The notes beneath the pieces were generated by a model that made no database searches, was not told the origin of the DNA, and was given only the letters and a program-made list of their open reading frames with translations. From Alphaproteobacteria bacterium (lineage in GTDB: Bacteria; Pseudomonadota; Alphaproteobacteria; Rs-D84), in contig JAKSTF010000005.1 in the NCBI GenBank assembly GCA_024402715.1, positions 1-49,686 of the forward strand: a stretch of 49,686 bases of DNA. The letters are read 5' to 3'. The position numbers and the translations under genes are program-made. Positions 1 to 7,860 of this stretch are shown one piece after another. Numbering within the stretch: the first letter of the stretch is position 1; every line of letters begins with the position of its first letter.

Positions 1-225
1 CACCAGAAATCTCTATTGCCCCACCAACACTACTACTATTATTAATAAAATCACCAGTTATATCACCGACCGTTCCACCAGAAATCTCTATTGCCCCACC
101 AACACTACTACTATTATTAATAAAATCACCCGTTATATTACCAATTATTCCACCCGAATTAGAAATCGCCCCACCATTAGAAGAAATATTTCCTATAAAA
201 TCACCCGTTATATTACCGACCGTTC
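1..225 (-). repeat. 75-bp in-frame tandem repeats in the adhesin gene
   Basis: Three consecutive 75-bp units (1-75, 76-150, 151-225) encode 25-residue beta-helix turns. The first two are nearly identical for most of their length, the third is more diverged, and older degenerate units continue to about 720. The repeats run off the window edge, so the copy number is unknown. They are coding repeats, not spacer-separated CRISPR repeats. Confidence 0.85.
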
Positions 226-1306
226 CACCAGAATTATAAATCGCCCCACCAGGTGCATTGGTTGAATTATTAATAAAGTCGGCCTTAATATCCCCAATTG
301 TTCCGCCAGCATTATAAATCGCCCCACCCGGACCGCCATAGATACCACCAACAGATTGATTCTTTATAAATTTTCCAGAAATTTGACCAATTATACCATT
401 ACCGTTATTATAGATAGCCTTACCATTAGAACCATTGTTACCAATAAAAATTCCAGCAATATTATCAATTACCCCATTATTACCAATAGCAGAACCGTTT
501 GCACTGTTATTATTAATAAAAACGCCCGAAATATTTCCAATATGCCCCGTTTCATTTGCTATTGCCCCATAATTACCCGCATAATTATTTATAAATGTAC
601 CCGTTATATAATCCATATATACCAAAGAATTATTATAAACGGCCGCACCATTTCCACCACCATCGTTATTAATAAATACCCCGTTTACACCACCATTAAT
701 TTCTGCAACCTGCGATGCAGAACCATAATAATAATAATTATTATTGGAATTATATATAACACCATTCCCATTTAACGATGGAACCGAAATAAATACACCG
801 TTAACCGCTTCTATTAAACCATCTGTATTATGTATATTCGCCCCAAACCGTCCGCCATCAATTTCTTTTCCGTCGACAATTCGTGTCCATTTATAAAATT
901 TTGCCACCCATTCCCCATCCGCATTTTTTTGATACGTTTTTATAATATTGGCACTTTGCAGGCTTGGTACAGCTGCATTTTGATATTGTGCACTTTCGGT
1001 TTCACTTAACTCAATAAATTTTAAATTATTATTTTCATACGATTTAATACTTGGAATCTTTGTATTATCATTATACTTATAACTGTAAAACTTAGCAACA
1101 TAGTCACCAGATTTATCGCGTTCATACGTTTTTATAATTCCATTATCATGCAATTGTTCATCGGTGTATTGTGATACTAATAAATAAATTTCATCTGTTT
1201 TAGTAATTTCTGAAAACAACAGATTTTTATTATCATTTTGAATTGCCACGGCATTTGCAGCCAAACAAACATTCAATGCAATTGCACTTATCAGTGTTTT
1301 TTTCAT
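1..1306 (-). CDS. Secreted repeat adhesin, autotransporter-like (partial, 3' end outside window)
   Basis: The reading frame is open from an ATG at 1306 to the left edge (435 codons, no stop), so the C-terminus is missing. GGAGAGAG lies just before the ATG. The first ~21 residues look like a Sec signal peptide (MKKTLISAIALN..., cleavage near AVA). Two related segments follow (IIKTYERD..GDYVAKFY and IIKTYQKN..GEWVAKFY). From about residue 195 the protein is built of ~25-residue units with the consensus GGAI.NSGGTIGDITGDFINN, rich in Gly/Asn/Ile. This pattern predicts a parallel beta-helix as in autotransporter or pectate-lyase-like passengers. The last units are nearly identical at DNA level with a 75-bp period. 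A role in surface adhesion is inferred from family resemblance; a C-terminal beta-barrel cannot be seen here. Confidence 0.8.
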   Translation of the reverse strand, partial: MKKTLISAIALNVCLAANAVAIQNDNKNLLFSEITKTDEIYLLVSQYTDEQLHDNGIIKTYERDKSGDYVAKFYSYKYNDNTKIPSIKSYENNNLKFIELSETESAQYQNAAVPSLQSANIIKTYQKNADGEWVAKFYKWTRIVDGKEIDGGRFGANIHNTDGLIEAVNGVFISVPSLNGNGVIYNSNNNYYYYGSASQVAEINGGVNGVFINNDGGGNGAAVYNNSLVYMDYITGTFINNYAGNYGAIANETGHIGNISGVFINNNSANGSAIGNNGVIDNIAGIFIGNNGSNGKAIYNNGNGIIGQISGKFIKNQSVGGIYGGPGGAIYNAGGTIGDIKADFINNSTNAPGGAIYNSGGTVGNITGDFIGNISSNGGAISNSGGIIGNITGDFINNSSSVGGAIEISGGTVGDITGDFINNSSSVGGAIEISG

Positions 1307-1343
1307 ATTCTCTCTCCGTTTTAATATGATTTATTTCACAGGT

Positions 1344-1372
1344 ATTATATCACAGACAAATACCGTTTTCAA
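1344..1372 (-). promoter_or_regulatory. Sigma70-type promoter of the adhesin gene
   Basis: On the minus strand TTGAAA (1367-1372) is followed after 17 bases by TATAAT (1344-1349), near-perfect spacing and boxes. This lies about 40 bases upstream of the adhesin ATG, giving a short leader with a good Shine-Dalgarno site. Confidence 0.7.
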
Positions 1373-1382
1373 ATTTCAGCAA

Positions 1383-1410
1383 TCAAAAACGCCCCAATTG
1401 GGGCCTTTTG
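1383..1410 (-). terminator. Intrinsic terminator after lgt
   Basis: GCCCC/GGGGC stem (1391-1395 with 1100-style numbering 1400-1404) and an AATT loop, followed on the minus strand by GTTTTTG. It closes the lgt transcript before the adhesin promoter; the opposite strand also has a T-rich run, so it may act in both directions. Confidence 0.75.
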
Positions 1411-1425
1411 TTTCTACATAACAAC

Positions 1426-2226
1426 CTATTTCTTTCGGTATATCGCCAATAAAAATATTATTGTCCCCGCCACAAACATTATCCCCGACAGCAATTGCCC
1501 CATCGTTAAGCCCCACGATGTCAAAAAGCCAATTTGCACATCTGGTGCTCGAAACAATTCACAAAAAACACGTGCACAGGCGTACCCCATCCCCATAATT
1601 CCGGCCAATGCCCCCGGTCGATGGCGCAAGCCAGTAAAATAATATAGTACCTGCATTAAAACAAATAACAACACACCTTCAGTTGCGGCTTCAAACAATG
1701 GGCTGGGATAATGGGGGACGGCATCAACACCCGCAAACATTACACCGAACGGCGAATCCGTAACCCGCCCCATTAATTCCATATTTATAAAATTTGCAAT
1801 ACGCCCGAAAAACAACCCAATTGGCGCAACAACCGCCATCATATCTAATATTTTCCATGCGTTTATTTTGCGTTTATGTGCAAACAAAATAACCGCGCAT
1901 ACCAAGCCAACCAATCCCCCATGAAAACTCATTCCACCGTGCCACAAGGCAAATATTTCCAACGGATTCGATATAAAAAATGGTAAATTATAAAATAAAA
2001 CATACCCTAAACGACCACCAAGTATTACGCCAAATATCACAAACGTTAATAAATCATCCAATTGATGTTTATCCAATTTTAATTGTGCATCTGTACGTCC
2101 CATTAAATACTTAAATAAATAATACCCGCCAACAAATCCCACAATATACGCCAACGCATACCAGCGCACAGGCAAACCAAACACAGAAAACGCAACCGGT
2201 GAAATCGGATTGATCATAACGGACAT
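1426..2226 (-). CDS. lgt: Prolipoprotein diacylglyceryl transferase
   Basis: Lgt moves a diacylglyceryl group from phosphatidylglycerol to the lipobox Cys of prelipoproteins in the inner membrane, the first step of lipoprotein maturation. The 266-residue protein is of usual length, with about seven membrane spans. It shows the family blocks HGGMSFHGG (residues 96-104, including the catalytic-region His) and the Lgt signature GRIANFINMELMGR (141-154). The start is uncertain: ATG at 2226 or ATG at 2217 (MINPISPVAF, where many homologues begin), neither with a well-spaced Shine-Dalgarno. It sits 21 bases downstream of a small coiled-coil gene. LspA, the next enzyme of the pathway, is encoded at 27932-28459. 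Confidence 0.95.
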   Translation of the reverse strand: MSVMINPISPVAFSVFGLPVRWYALAYIVGFVGGYYLFKYLMGRTDAQLKLDKHQLDDLLTFVIFGVILGGRLGYVLFYNLPFFISNPLEIFALWHGGMSFHGGLVGLVCAVILFAHKRKINAWKILDMMAVVAPIGLFFGRIANFINMELMGRVTDSPFGVMFAGVDAVPHYPSPLFEAATEGVLLFVLMQVLYYFTGLRHRPGALAGIMGMGYACARVFCELFRAPDVQIGFLTSWGLTMGQLLSGIMFVAGTIIFLLAIYRKK

Positions 2227-2247
2227 TTTATTTTTACTAATTCCTAA

Positions 2248-2547
2248 TTAATATTGTTTCAGCCGAAAAATTTCCCTAATAATTTTAACAATATCTGTTC
2301 TATTTTTATCTAAATTTTCCAGATAATTCAACGAACTTTTACAACTTTTTAAAAGAATTTCCACATTTTCTATATTTTTATAAGTTTCTTTATTTTTTTC
2401 TTTTTCGTTTTTCAAACGTTCTAATTTTTTACTGTATACATCTATCAAAAACAGTTGTGTATTAACACATTCTTCATACGAGTTGGGTTGAGTTGCGTGC
2501 GTGTGTTTTAAATATTTTGATTCTTTTGCAATTTTATTGATATCCAT
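2248..2547 (-). CDS. Small coiled-coil protein, unknown function
   Basis: A 99-residue protein that I do not recognise. AAGGAA stands at proper distance before the ATG, supporting translation. It is Lys/Glu/Asn-rich, with a long predicted helix around residues 33-80 (heptad-like Leu/Ile spacing) and no signal peptide or membrane span. It is the first gene of a two-gene unit with lgt and is divergent from the Bax-inhibitor-like gene. Its AT-rich composition differs somewhat from neighbouring housekeeping genes. No function is proposed. Confidence 0.6.
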   Translation of the reverse strand: MDINKIAKESKYLKHTHATQPNSYEECVNTQLFLIDVYSKKLERLKNEKEKNKETYKNIENVEILLKSCKSSLNYLENLDKNRTDIVKIIREIFRLKQY

Positions 2548-2566
2548 AACTATATTCCTTTTAACC

Positions 2567-2595
2567 TTGAAAATCGTACCAAATTATACCATACT
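2567..2595 (+). promoter_or_regulatory. Probable promoter of the Bax-inhibitor-like gene
   Basis: TTGAAA (2567-2572), 17-base spacer, CATACT (2590-2595), about 30 bases before the ATG at 2625. The -10 box is imperfect. Confidence 0.4.
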
Positions 2596-2624
2596 TATTT
2601 TGAAAATCAAAAAGGAGTTTTTCA

Positions 2625-3320
2625 ATGAAAACACAAAACAATGGTATTCAATTATACTTTAAACGCGTATTTGCATTAATGTTTGGTGCCGTTGCATTAA
2701 CAGCCATTTCTGCGTTTATTACAAGGGCAACACCACTGTGGACCATGTTAATCCGCGATACGAGTTTTAGCGCGCTGTATTACATATTGGCGTTTGGGGG
2801 TGTTGGTTTATCCCTGTGGGCACAGGCCCGGGCATTTAATATGCGCCCCACAACTGCAGGATTAATGTTAGCAATATATTCCATTACATTGGGCATCGTA
2901 ATGACACCATTGTTATTGGTTGCCGCAACAAACAACCCATTTACGATATTAGCCGCATTTATAATTGCCGCATTAATGTTTGCGTGCATGGCTTTGTTTG
3001 GATATAAAACAATCAAAGACCTGTCATTTTTGGGTGTATTTTTAACAATAGGCATGATTGGATTGGTATTGGTTGGGCTGGCATCATTTATATGGCCGGT
3101 AATCATGGGTGGAACATCTGGAACAATAATATGTTTGATTGGTGTATTAGTGTTCGCCCTGTTTACTGCATACGATATGCAAACATTGAAAAATGTATAT
3201 AACCAAATTGGCGGCGATGAAAAACAACGTAATCAATTGGCAGTGTTGGGGGCATTACATTTATACATATCGTTTATCGCCATGTTTGAATATATATTAA
3301 GCCTGTTAAATCGCGATTAA
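2625..3320 (+). CDS. Bax inhibitor-1/YccA family membrane protein
   Basis: A 231-residue integral membrane protein with seven predicted spans, matching the BI-1/TMBIM/YccA family in size and in the C-terminal layout: a helix ending in FALFTAYDMQTLK, a conserved pH-sensor-like Asp pair region, then ALHLYISFIAMFEYILSLL. Bacterial members act as Ca2+ leak channels or as modulators of the FtsH protease in the inner membrane; which applies here cannot be told. AAGGAG precedes the ATG. It is followed by the ferredoxin gene after 38 bases and may be co-transcribed with it. Confidence 0.88.
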   Translation: MKTQNNGIQLYFKRVFALMFGAVALTAISAFITRATPLWTMLIRDTSFSALYYILAFGGVGLSLWAQARAFNMRPTTAGLMLAIYSITLGIVMTPLLLVAATNNPFTILAAFIIAALMFACMALFGYKTIKDLSFLGVFLTIGMIGLVLVGLASFIWPVIMGGTSGTIICLIGVLVFALFTAYDMQTLKNVYNQIGGDEKQRNQLAVLGALHLYISFIAMFEYILSLLNRD

Positions 3321-3358
3321 TTAACCAATTAACACAAAACAACAAAAAAGGAAAAAAA

Positions 3359-3541
3359 ATGGCGTATAAAATAGATAATTCAAAATGCATTGGTTGTCAT
3401 ACATGCATGGGTGGATGCCCCGTTAGTGCAATATCGGTTGGACCAGACGGAAAATGCATTATAGACACAACAAAATGTATGTCATGCGGGACATGTGCCG
3501 CAATATGTCCGGTCGCAGCAATCACACCAGACGTGAAATAA
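3359..3541 (+). CDS. 2[4Fe-4S] ferredoxin, clostridial type
   Basis: A 60-residue electron carrier with two CxxCxxCxxxCP motifs (Cys 10/13/16/20 and 40/43/46/50), spaced as in low-potential bacterial ferredoxins that serve pyruvate:ferredoxin oxidoreductase, hydrogenases or similar enzymes. There is no N- or C-terminal extension, unlike the seven-iron ferredoxins common in aerobic proteobacteria. AAAAAGGAAA precedes the ATG. A strong terminator follows directly, so it ends a transcript beginning at 2567 or its own. Its redox partner is not in this window. Confidence 0.93.
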   Translation: MAYKIDNSKCIGCHTCMGGCPVSAISVGPDGKCIIDTTKCMSCGTCAAICPVAAITPDVK

Positions 3542-3546
3542 AAATT

Positions 3547-3572
3547 ACGGGGGCGCTTGCCCCCATTTTTTA
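3547..3572 (+). terminator. Intrinsic terminator after the ferredoxin gene
   Basis: GGGGGC/GCCCCC stem (3549-3564) with a GCTT tetraloop, followed by ATTTTTT. Confidence 0.9.
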
Positions 3573-3757
3573 TATGTTTCTATTCATTTCATAAATCAAA
3601 ACTGTACCAGTTTACAAAATATATTAAAAACATATGTTGCTATTTTGATTTATATACGTAATATGTTTTTACCGTTCAAAAACATTGCCAATTTTTTATA
3701 TTGCAAAAATGCGGTTTGTATATCACAATATATCCCGTTAAATTCAGAGGTTAAAAT

Positions 3758-5119
3758 ATGCCAGCAAAAACAGTTAATGATATTGTCGCATTATGTAAAC
3801 GACGTGGTTTTATATTCACAGGTTCCGAAATTTATGGTGGTTTAGGGGGGGCATACGATTATGGTCCATATGGCGTTGAGTTAATGAAAAACATTAAAAA
3901 CGCATGGTGGAATGCGATGATTTATTCCCGCAATGACATCGAAGGTTTAGATGCCGCGTTAATCAGTAATCGTTTAATGTGGAAATATTCTGGTCACGAA
4001 GGCAGTTTTTCTGACCCGTTGGTTGAATGTAAAAAATGTGGTGCACGCATGCGCCAAGATAAAATGATCGATCCAACAAAATGTGATAATTGTGGCAGCA
4101 CTGAAATTAGTGCCCCGCGTGAATATCAATTGATGATGGGCCTGTCAATTGGTGCAACCGCAGATGGTGCAATTAACGCGTATTTGCGTCCTGAAACAGC
4201 CACAACAACATATGTTAATTTCAAAAATGTATTAGATTCAAAACCACATAAATTGCCATTTGGAATTGCCCAAATTGGTAAAGCATTTCGTAATGAAATT
4301 TCACCACGCAATTTCGTATTTCGTATGCGTGAATTTGAACAGGCCGAAATGCAATATTTTGTTCGTCCAGGAGATGACGAGACACAACACGAACAATGGA
4401 AAAAAATCCGCATGGATTGGTGGATAAATGTTTTAGGAATACCAGCAGAAAAATTACGTTTCACCCCACACGACAAATTAGCTCACTATGCCAAAGCAGC
4501 ATTTGACATTGAATATGAATTTCCAGATGGATTTGATGAAGTCGAAGGGATCCATAATCGCCAAGATTTTGATTTGGGTTCACACACAAAATCACAAAAT
4601 GAATTCAAAATCAACGCAAATGTATTGGAAAACAAAGACAGTACAACAAAATTGTCATACAGCGATCCACAAACCGGCGATAATTTTATCCCATTTGTAA
4701 TTGAAACTGCAATGGGTGTAAATCGTGCAATGTTGGCCGTTATGATACAGGCATATACAGACGAACAATTGCCAGACGGTAAATCACGCACGGTATTAAA
4801 ATTGAAACCAAAATTAGCACCAGTAAAAGCCGCCGTTATACCGTTGGCACGAAATGTTCCAGAATTATTGGATACTGCAAATAACATTGAAAATGAATTG
4901 CGCAAATTGGCCATTGGACGCATTGAATTAGAAAATTCCGGTAACATTGGTAAAAATTATCGCAGACACGATGAAATTGGTACCCCGGTATGTATAACGG
5001 TTGATCACCAAACATTGGAAGATAACACGGTAACATTACGTCACCGAGATACAATGGCACAAGAACGTGTTAATATTAAAGACATTCCAAAACGCGTTCT
5101 GGAAATAATTAATAGTTAA
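3758..5119 (+). CDS. glyS: Glycyl-tRNA synthetase, single-chain (alpha2) type
   Basis: Class II synthetase charging tRNA-Gly. The 453-residue protein is the eukaryote/archaea/Thermus-like homodimeric form: the N-terminus has the EIYGGLGGAYDYGPYG block, a zinc-ribbon-like CxxC..CxxC (around residues 92-115), motif 2 FRNEISPRNF...REFEQAE, motif 3 with GVNRAML, and a C-terminal anticodon-binding domain. Most proteobacteria instead use the unrelated alpha2beta2 enzyme (glyQ plus glyS). AGAGG precedes the ATG at 3758; an overlapping upstream frame starting at 3645 is not supported. The 216-base gap before it holds a weak promoter-like TTGCAA (3701) to CACAAT (3724). Confidence 0.95.
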   Translation: MPAKTVNDIVALCKRRGFIFTGSEIYGGLGGAYDYGPYGVELMKNIKNAWWNAMIYSRNDIEGLDAALISNRLMWKYSGHEGSFSDPLVECKKCGARMRQDKMIDPTKCDNCGSTEISAPREYQLMMGLSIGATADGAINAYLRPETATTTYVNFKNVLDSKPHKLPFGIAQIGKAFRNEISPRNFVFRMREFEQAEMQYFVRPGDDETQHEQWKKIRMDWWINVLGIPAEKLRFTPHDKLAHYAKAAFDIEYEFPDGFDEVEGIHNRQDFDLGSHTKSQNEFKINANVLENKDSTTKLSYSDPQTGDNFIPFVIETAMGVNRAMLAVMIQAYTDEQLPDGKSRTVLKLKPKLAPVKAAVIPLARNVPELLDTANNIENELRKLAIGRIELENSGNIGKNYRRHDEIGTPVCITVDHQTLEDNTVTLRHRDTMAQERVNIKDIPKRVLEIINS

Positions 5120-5120
5120 G

Positions 5121-5148
5121 GAAAAAACGCCCAAATGGGCGTTTTTGT
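5121..5148 (+). terminator. Intrinsic terminator after glyS
   Basis: ACGCCC/GGGCGT stem with an AAAT loop, preceded by A-run and followed by TTTTTGT. Confidence 0.9.
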
Positions 5149-5172
5149 ATTACATAATTTTTATGTTATAAT
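5145..5172 (+). promoter_or_regulatory. Promoter of the P-type ATPase gene
   Basis: TTGTAT (5145-5150), 16-base spacer and TATAAT (5167-5172). The -35 box overlaps the T-tract of the preceding glyS terminator. The ATG follows at 5203 after AAAGG. Confidence 0.65.
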
Positions 5173-5202
5173 TTCATAAAACATATAAAGGTTCTGTATA
5201 CA

Positions 5203-7839
5203 ATGGAATACACAGGTCTAACATCCGCCCAAATAATTGCAAACCGTAAAAAATACGGTGCAAATATTTTACCAAAACCAAAAATAAAAAACATTTTTGA
5301 TTTTTTGTATGAAGTTTTTACAGACAAACTGAATATAATTTTAATATTTTTAGCGGTGGCATTTATAATACTATCAATCCTTGGACTGGGCAGTTTAACC
5401 GAAGCCATAGGTATACTGTTCATATTATTTTTAATTGCAATAATTGATACTGCAACTGGATTACGTGCACAACACCATACACAAAAATTACAAGAATTAG
5501 TCACAATACGGCATTGCGACGTCATCAGAAATGGGAAAATACAAAAAATTAAAACAACCGATATTGTGGTTGATGATATAATAATATTACACACAGGTGA
5601 TTCTATTCATGCCGATGGCTATTTATTATCTGGTGAAATATCTGTTGATAATTCTGTATTAAATGGTGAATCAGAACCCGTAAAAAAACATTCTATTAAC
5701 AATTATAAATATAATCCGGACAAAAAAATTACCGGTGATTCATACGTTGATAAAAACAGTCTATTTGCAGGAACAACCATACAATCTGGTCGCGGCATAA
5801 TGATTGCGACCCGTGTTGGCACCGGCACAGAAAATGGAAAAATATTGACCAGCATTCAAACCATTTCTGCCCCAAAAACATCATTGGATATCCAATTAGA
5901 TAACATGGCAACCAAAATCAGCAAATGGGGAGTTCTTGGTGCCATAATTGTTGGCACAAGTATAATAACAACAGATATTATTAATATAGGTGGAATAAAT
6001 GCATTTTTTTCAAATGGAAAATTAAACGTCATTTCAAACATATTATCCACTTTAGCAATTTCATTAACCATTATTGCTGCCGCTGTTCCAGAGGGGTTAC
6101 CATTAATTGTCAGTTTAATAATATCACAAAATGCACGTAAAATGGTTCAACACAATGTATTAGCCAAATATGCCAATAAAATACCCGAAGCCGGTAACAT
6201 CCAAATACTGTGCACAGATAAAACGGGAACATTAACACATGCAAATCTGGCCCCTGTTGCAAATTTTTTAGGGAATGGTATGAAAGTATCGTTTACCATC
6301 CGAAACCAAATAAATGAAATATTTTTTCGAAACATTGTATTAAACAGTGGTGCAACATATGATGCAGATAATAATATATCCGGTGGCAATGCAACAGGAC
6401 GCGCATTATTAAATTTAATTAAACCCAGCGATAAAATTTTTACAAAATTAAAATCAGATAAAATTCAACGTGAGATTCCATTTGACAGTTCTAACAAATA
6501 TTCTGCAACAGAAATAAAAAACAATACGAAAACCCATACATACGTTATGGGGGCCCCAGAACTATTATTAAAAAGATGTACCAATTATATGGATGAAAAC
6601 GGAAATATAAAAAAATTAAATCATGAAAAAATAAATAATTTAATTTTAGAAAAATCTAACCAAGCTATGCGCTTAGTTGCCACAGCATATTGCAATACAC
6701 CGTTACCAAAAAACGGCTTGCCAAATGAGATGATTTTTATATGTTTAACATCATTACGCGATAAAATTCGTAACGGTGTACCACACGCAGTTCAGACAAT
6801 GCAAAACGCCCATGTACAGGTTGTTATGATTACAGGCGACGCATTAGATACAGCCCGCGCAATTGCATATGATACAAAAATAATGGATAAAAATTCTGAC
6901 GACATTGCAATAAATGCAACTGAATTAGATAATATGCCAGATAATGAAATATTAAAAATATTACCACGTTTGCGTGTTGTTGCACGTGCAATCCCATCAA
7001 CAAAATTAAAATTAGTACATTTAGCACAAAGTATGGGGATGTGTATCGGCATGTGTGGTGACGGAACAAATGACGCACCAGCATTAAAATTAGCCGATGT
7101 GGGCTTTGCAATGGGATCCGGAACAGATGTTGCCAAATCGGCCGCTGATATAATAATTACCGATGATAATTTTGTTTCAATAACAAATGCCGTATTATTA
7201 GGGCGCACATTTTTACATAACATAAAAATGTTTTTGCATTTCCAATTACCAATAAACATTTGGTTAATGACGATTTGTTTGATTTTTCCACTATTTACCG
7301 GTGCCCCCGCATTTTGGGCAACACAAATTTTAATAATCAATATTATTATGGACAGTTTAAATTCATTAGCATTTGGCGGCGAACCCCCAAAAACAGAATA
7401 CATGCATGAAGCCGTTGTAACCAAGGGGGCCGCATTGATACCAAACAAAGACATCCATAGCATTATATGGAGTATTGCGGGGTTTATATTTACATTTGGT
7501 TTATTGTATATTCCACAAATTGCCAACCAATTTAATACAACTGATCAAATGATAACTGCCCGTTTTGTATTATTAATTTTTGTAGCAATGTTAAACGGAT
7601 TTAACATACGATCAACAACAATAAATCCATTGTACAAAATACAAACAAACCCAATCTTTTTGTTAATAACATTATTGGTATTTTTTGCAACAATCTTTAT
7701 GGTACAATTCGGTGGTCCAATATTCCATATTGGTAAATTAAATATCAACCAATGGTCAATATTATTTTGTATTTCTTTGTTAATATTACCTTGGGGAATA
7801 ATTGGAAAAATATTACAAAACAAAAAACAACGTGGTTGA
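5203..7839 (+). CDS. Cation-transporting P-type ATPase (P2, Ca2+ type)
   Basis: ATP-driven cation pump of the inner membrane, most like PMCA/SERCA-type Ca2+ exporters. The 878-residue length is typical. Visible in order: the N-terminal cation-ATPase segment (GLTSAQIIANRKKYG), actuator motif LNGESEPV, TM4 ion-site motif AAAVPEGLPLIV, phosphorylation motif CTDKTGTLT with Asp339, nucleotide-binding MGAPELLLKRC, TGDALDTARAIA, hinge MCGDGTNDAPALK, and a C-terminal six-span cation-ATPase domain. The PEGLP motif favours Ca2+ (or Mn2+) over heavy metals, and there is no N-terminal metal-binding domain. It is expressed from its own promoter and ends flush against plsX. Confidence 0.92.
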   Translation: MEYTGLTSAQIIANRKKYGANILPKPKIKNIFDFLYEVFTDKLNIILIFLAVAFIILSILGLGSLTEAIGILFILFLIAIIDTATGLRAQHHTQKLQELVTIRHCDVIRNGKIQKIKTTDIVVDDIIILHTGDSIHADGYLLSGEISVDNSVLNGESEPVKKHSINNYKYNPDKKITGDSYVDKNSLFAGTTIQSGRGIMIATRVGTGTENGKILTSIQTISAPKTSLDIQLDNMATKISKWGVLGAIIVGTSIITTDIINIGGINAFFSNGKLNVISNILSTLAISLTIIAAAVPEGLPLIVSLIISQNARKMVQHNVLAKYANKIPEAGNIQILCTDKTGTLTHANLAPVANFLGNGMKVSFTIRNQINEIFFRNIVLNSGATYDADNNISGGNATGRALLNLIKPSDKIFTKLKSDKIQREIPFDSSNKYSATEIKNNTKTHTYVMGAPELLLKRCTNYMDENGNIKKLNHEKINNLILEKSNQAMRLVATAYCNTPLPKNGLPNEMIFICLTSLRDKIRNGVPHAVQTMQNAHVQVVMITGDALDTARAIAYDTKIMDKNSDDIAINATELDNMPDNEILKILPRLRVVARAIPSTKLKLVHLAQSMGMCIGMCGDGTNDAPALKLADVGFAMGSGTDVAKSAADIIITDDNFVSITNAVLLGRTFLHNIKMFLHFQLPINIWLMTICLIFPLFTGAPAFWATQILIINIIMDSLNSLAFGGEPPKTEYMHEAVVTKGAALIPNKDIHSIIWSIAGFIFTFGLLYIPQIANQFNTTDQMITARFVLLIFVAMLNGFNIRSTTINPLYKIQTNPIFLLITLLVFFATIFMVQFGGPIFHIGKLNINQWSILFCISLLILPWGIIGKILQNKKQRG

Positions 7840-7860
7840 TTATTCAACCACGTCTTCTTT
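7831..7860. terminator. Shared bidirectional terminator overlapping two stop codons
   Basis: A perfect 9-bp inverted repeat, CGTGGTTGA/TCAACCACG with a 4-base loop (7831-7852), covers the last codons and stops of both convergent genes: TGA of the ATPase at 7837-7839 and TAA of plsX at 7840-7842. On the + strand TCTTCTTTT follows; on the minus strand TTGTTTTTTG follows. Confidence 0.75.

Noticed and set aside
1-225. Direct repeats at the left edge as a CRISPR array
   Set aside because: The units are contiguous without unique spacers, have a 75-bp period and are in frame with a secreted protein.
356-775. Plus-strand ORF of 139 codons
   Set aside because: It is the antisense of the Asn/Ile-rich adhesin repeats; the low-complexity Ile/Thr/Asn product is a shadow.
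3645-3845. ORF overlapping the glyS start
   Set aside because: It has no ribosome site and overlaps a certain glyS start in another frame.
6792-7526. Long minus-strand ORF of 244 codons within the P-type ATPase gene
   Set aside because: It is antisense to the clearly coding hinge region and C-terminal membrane domain and has no ribosome site.
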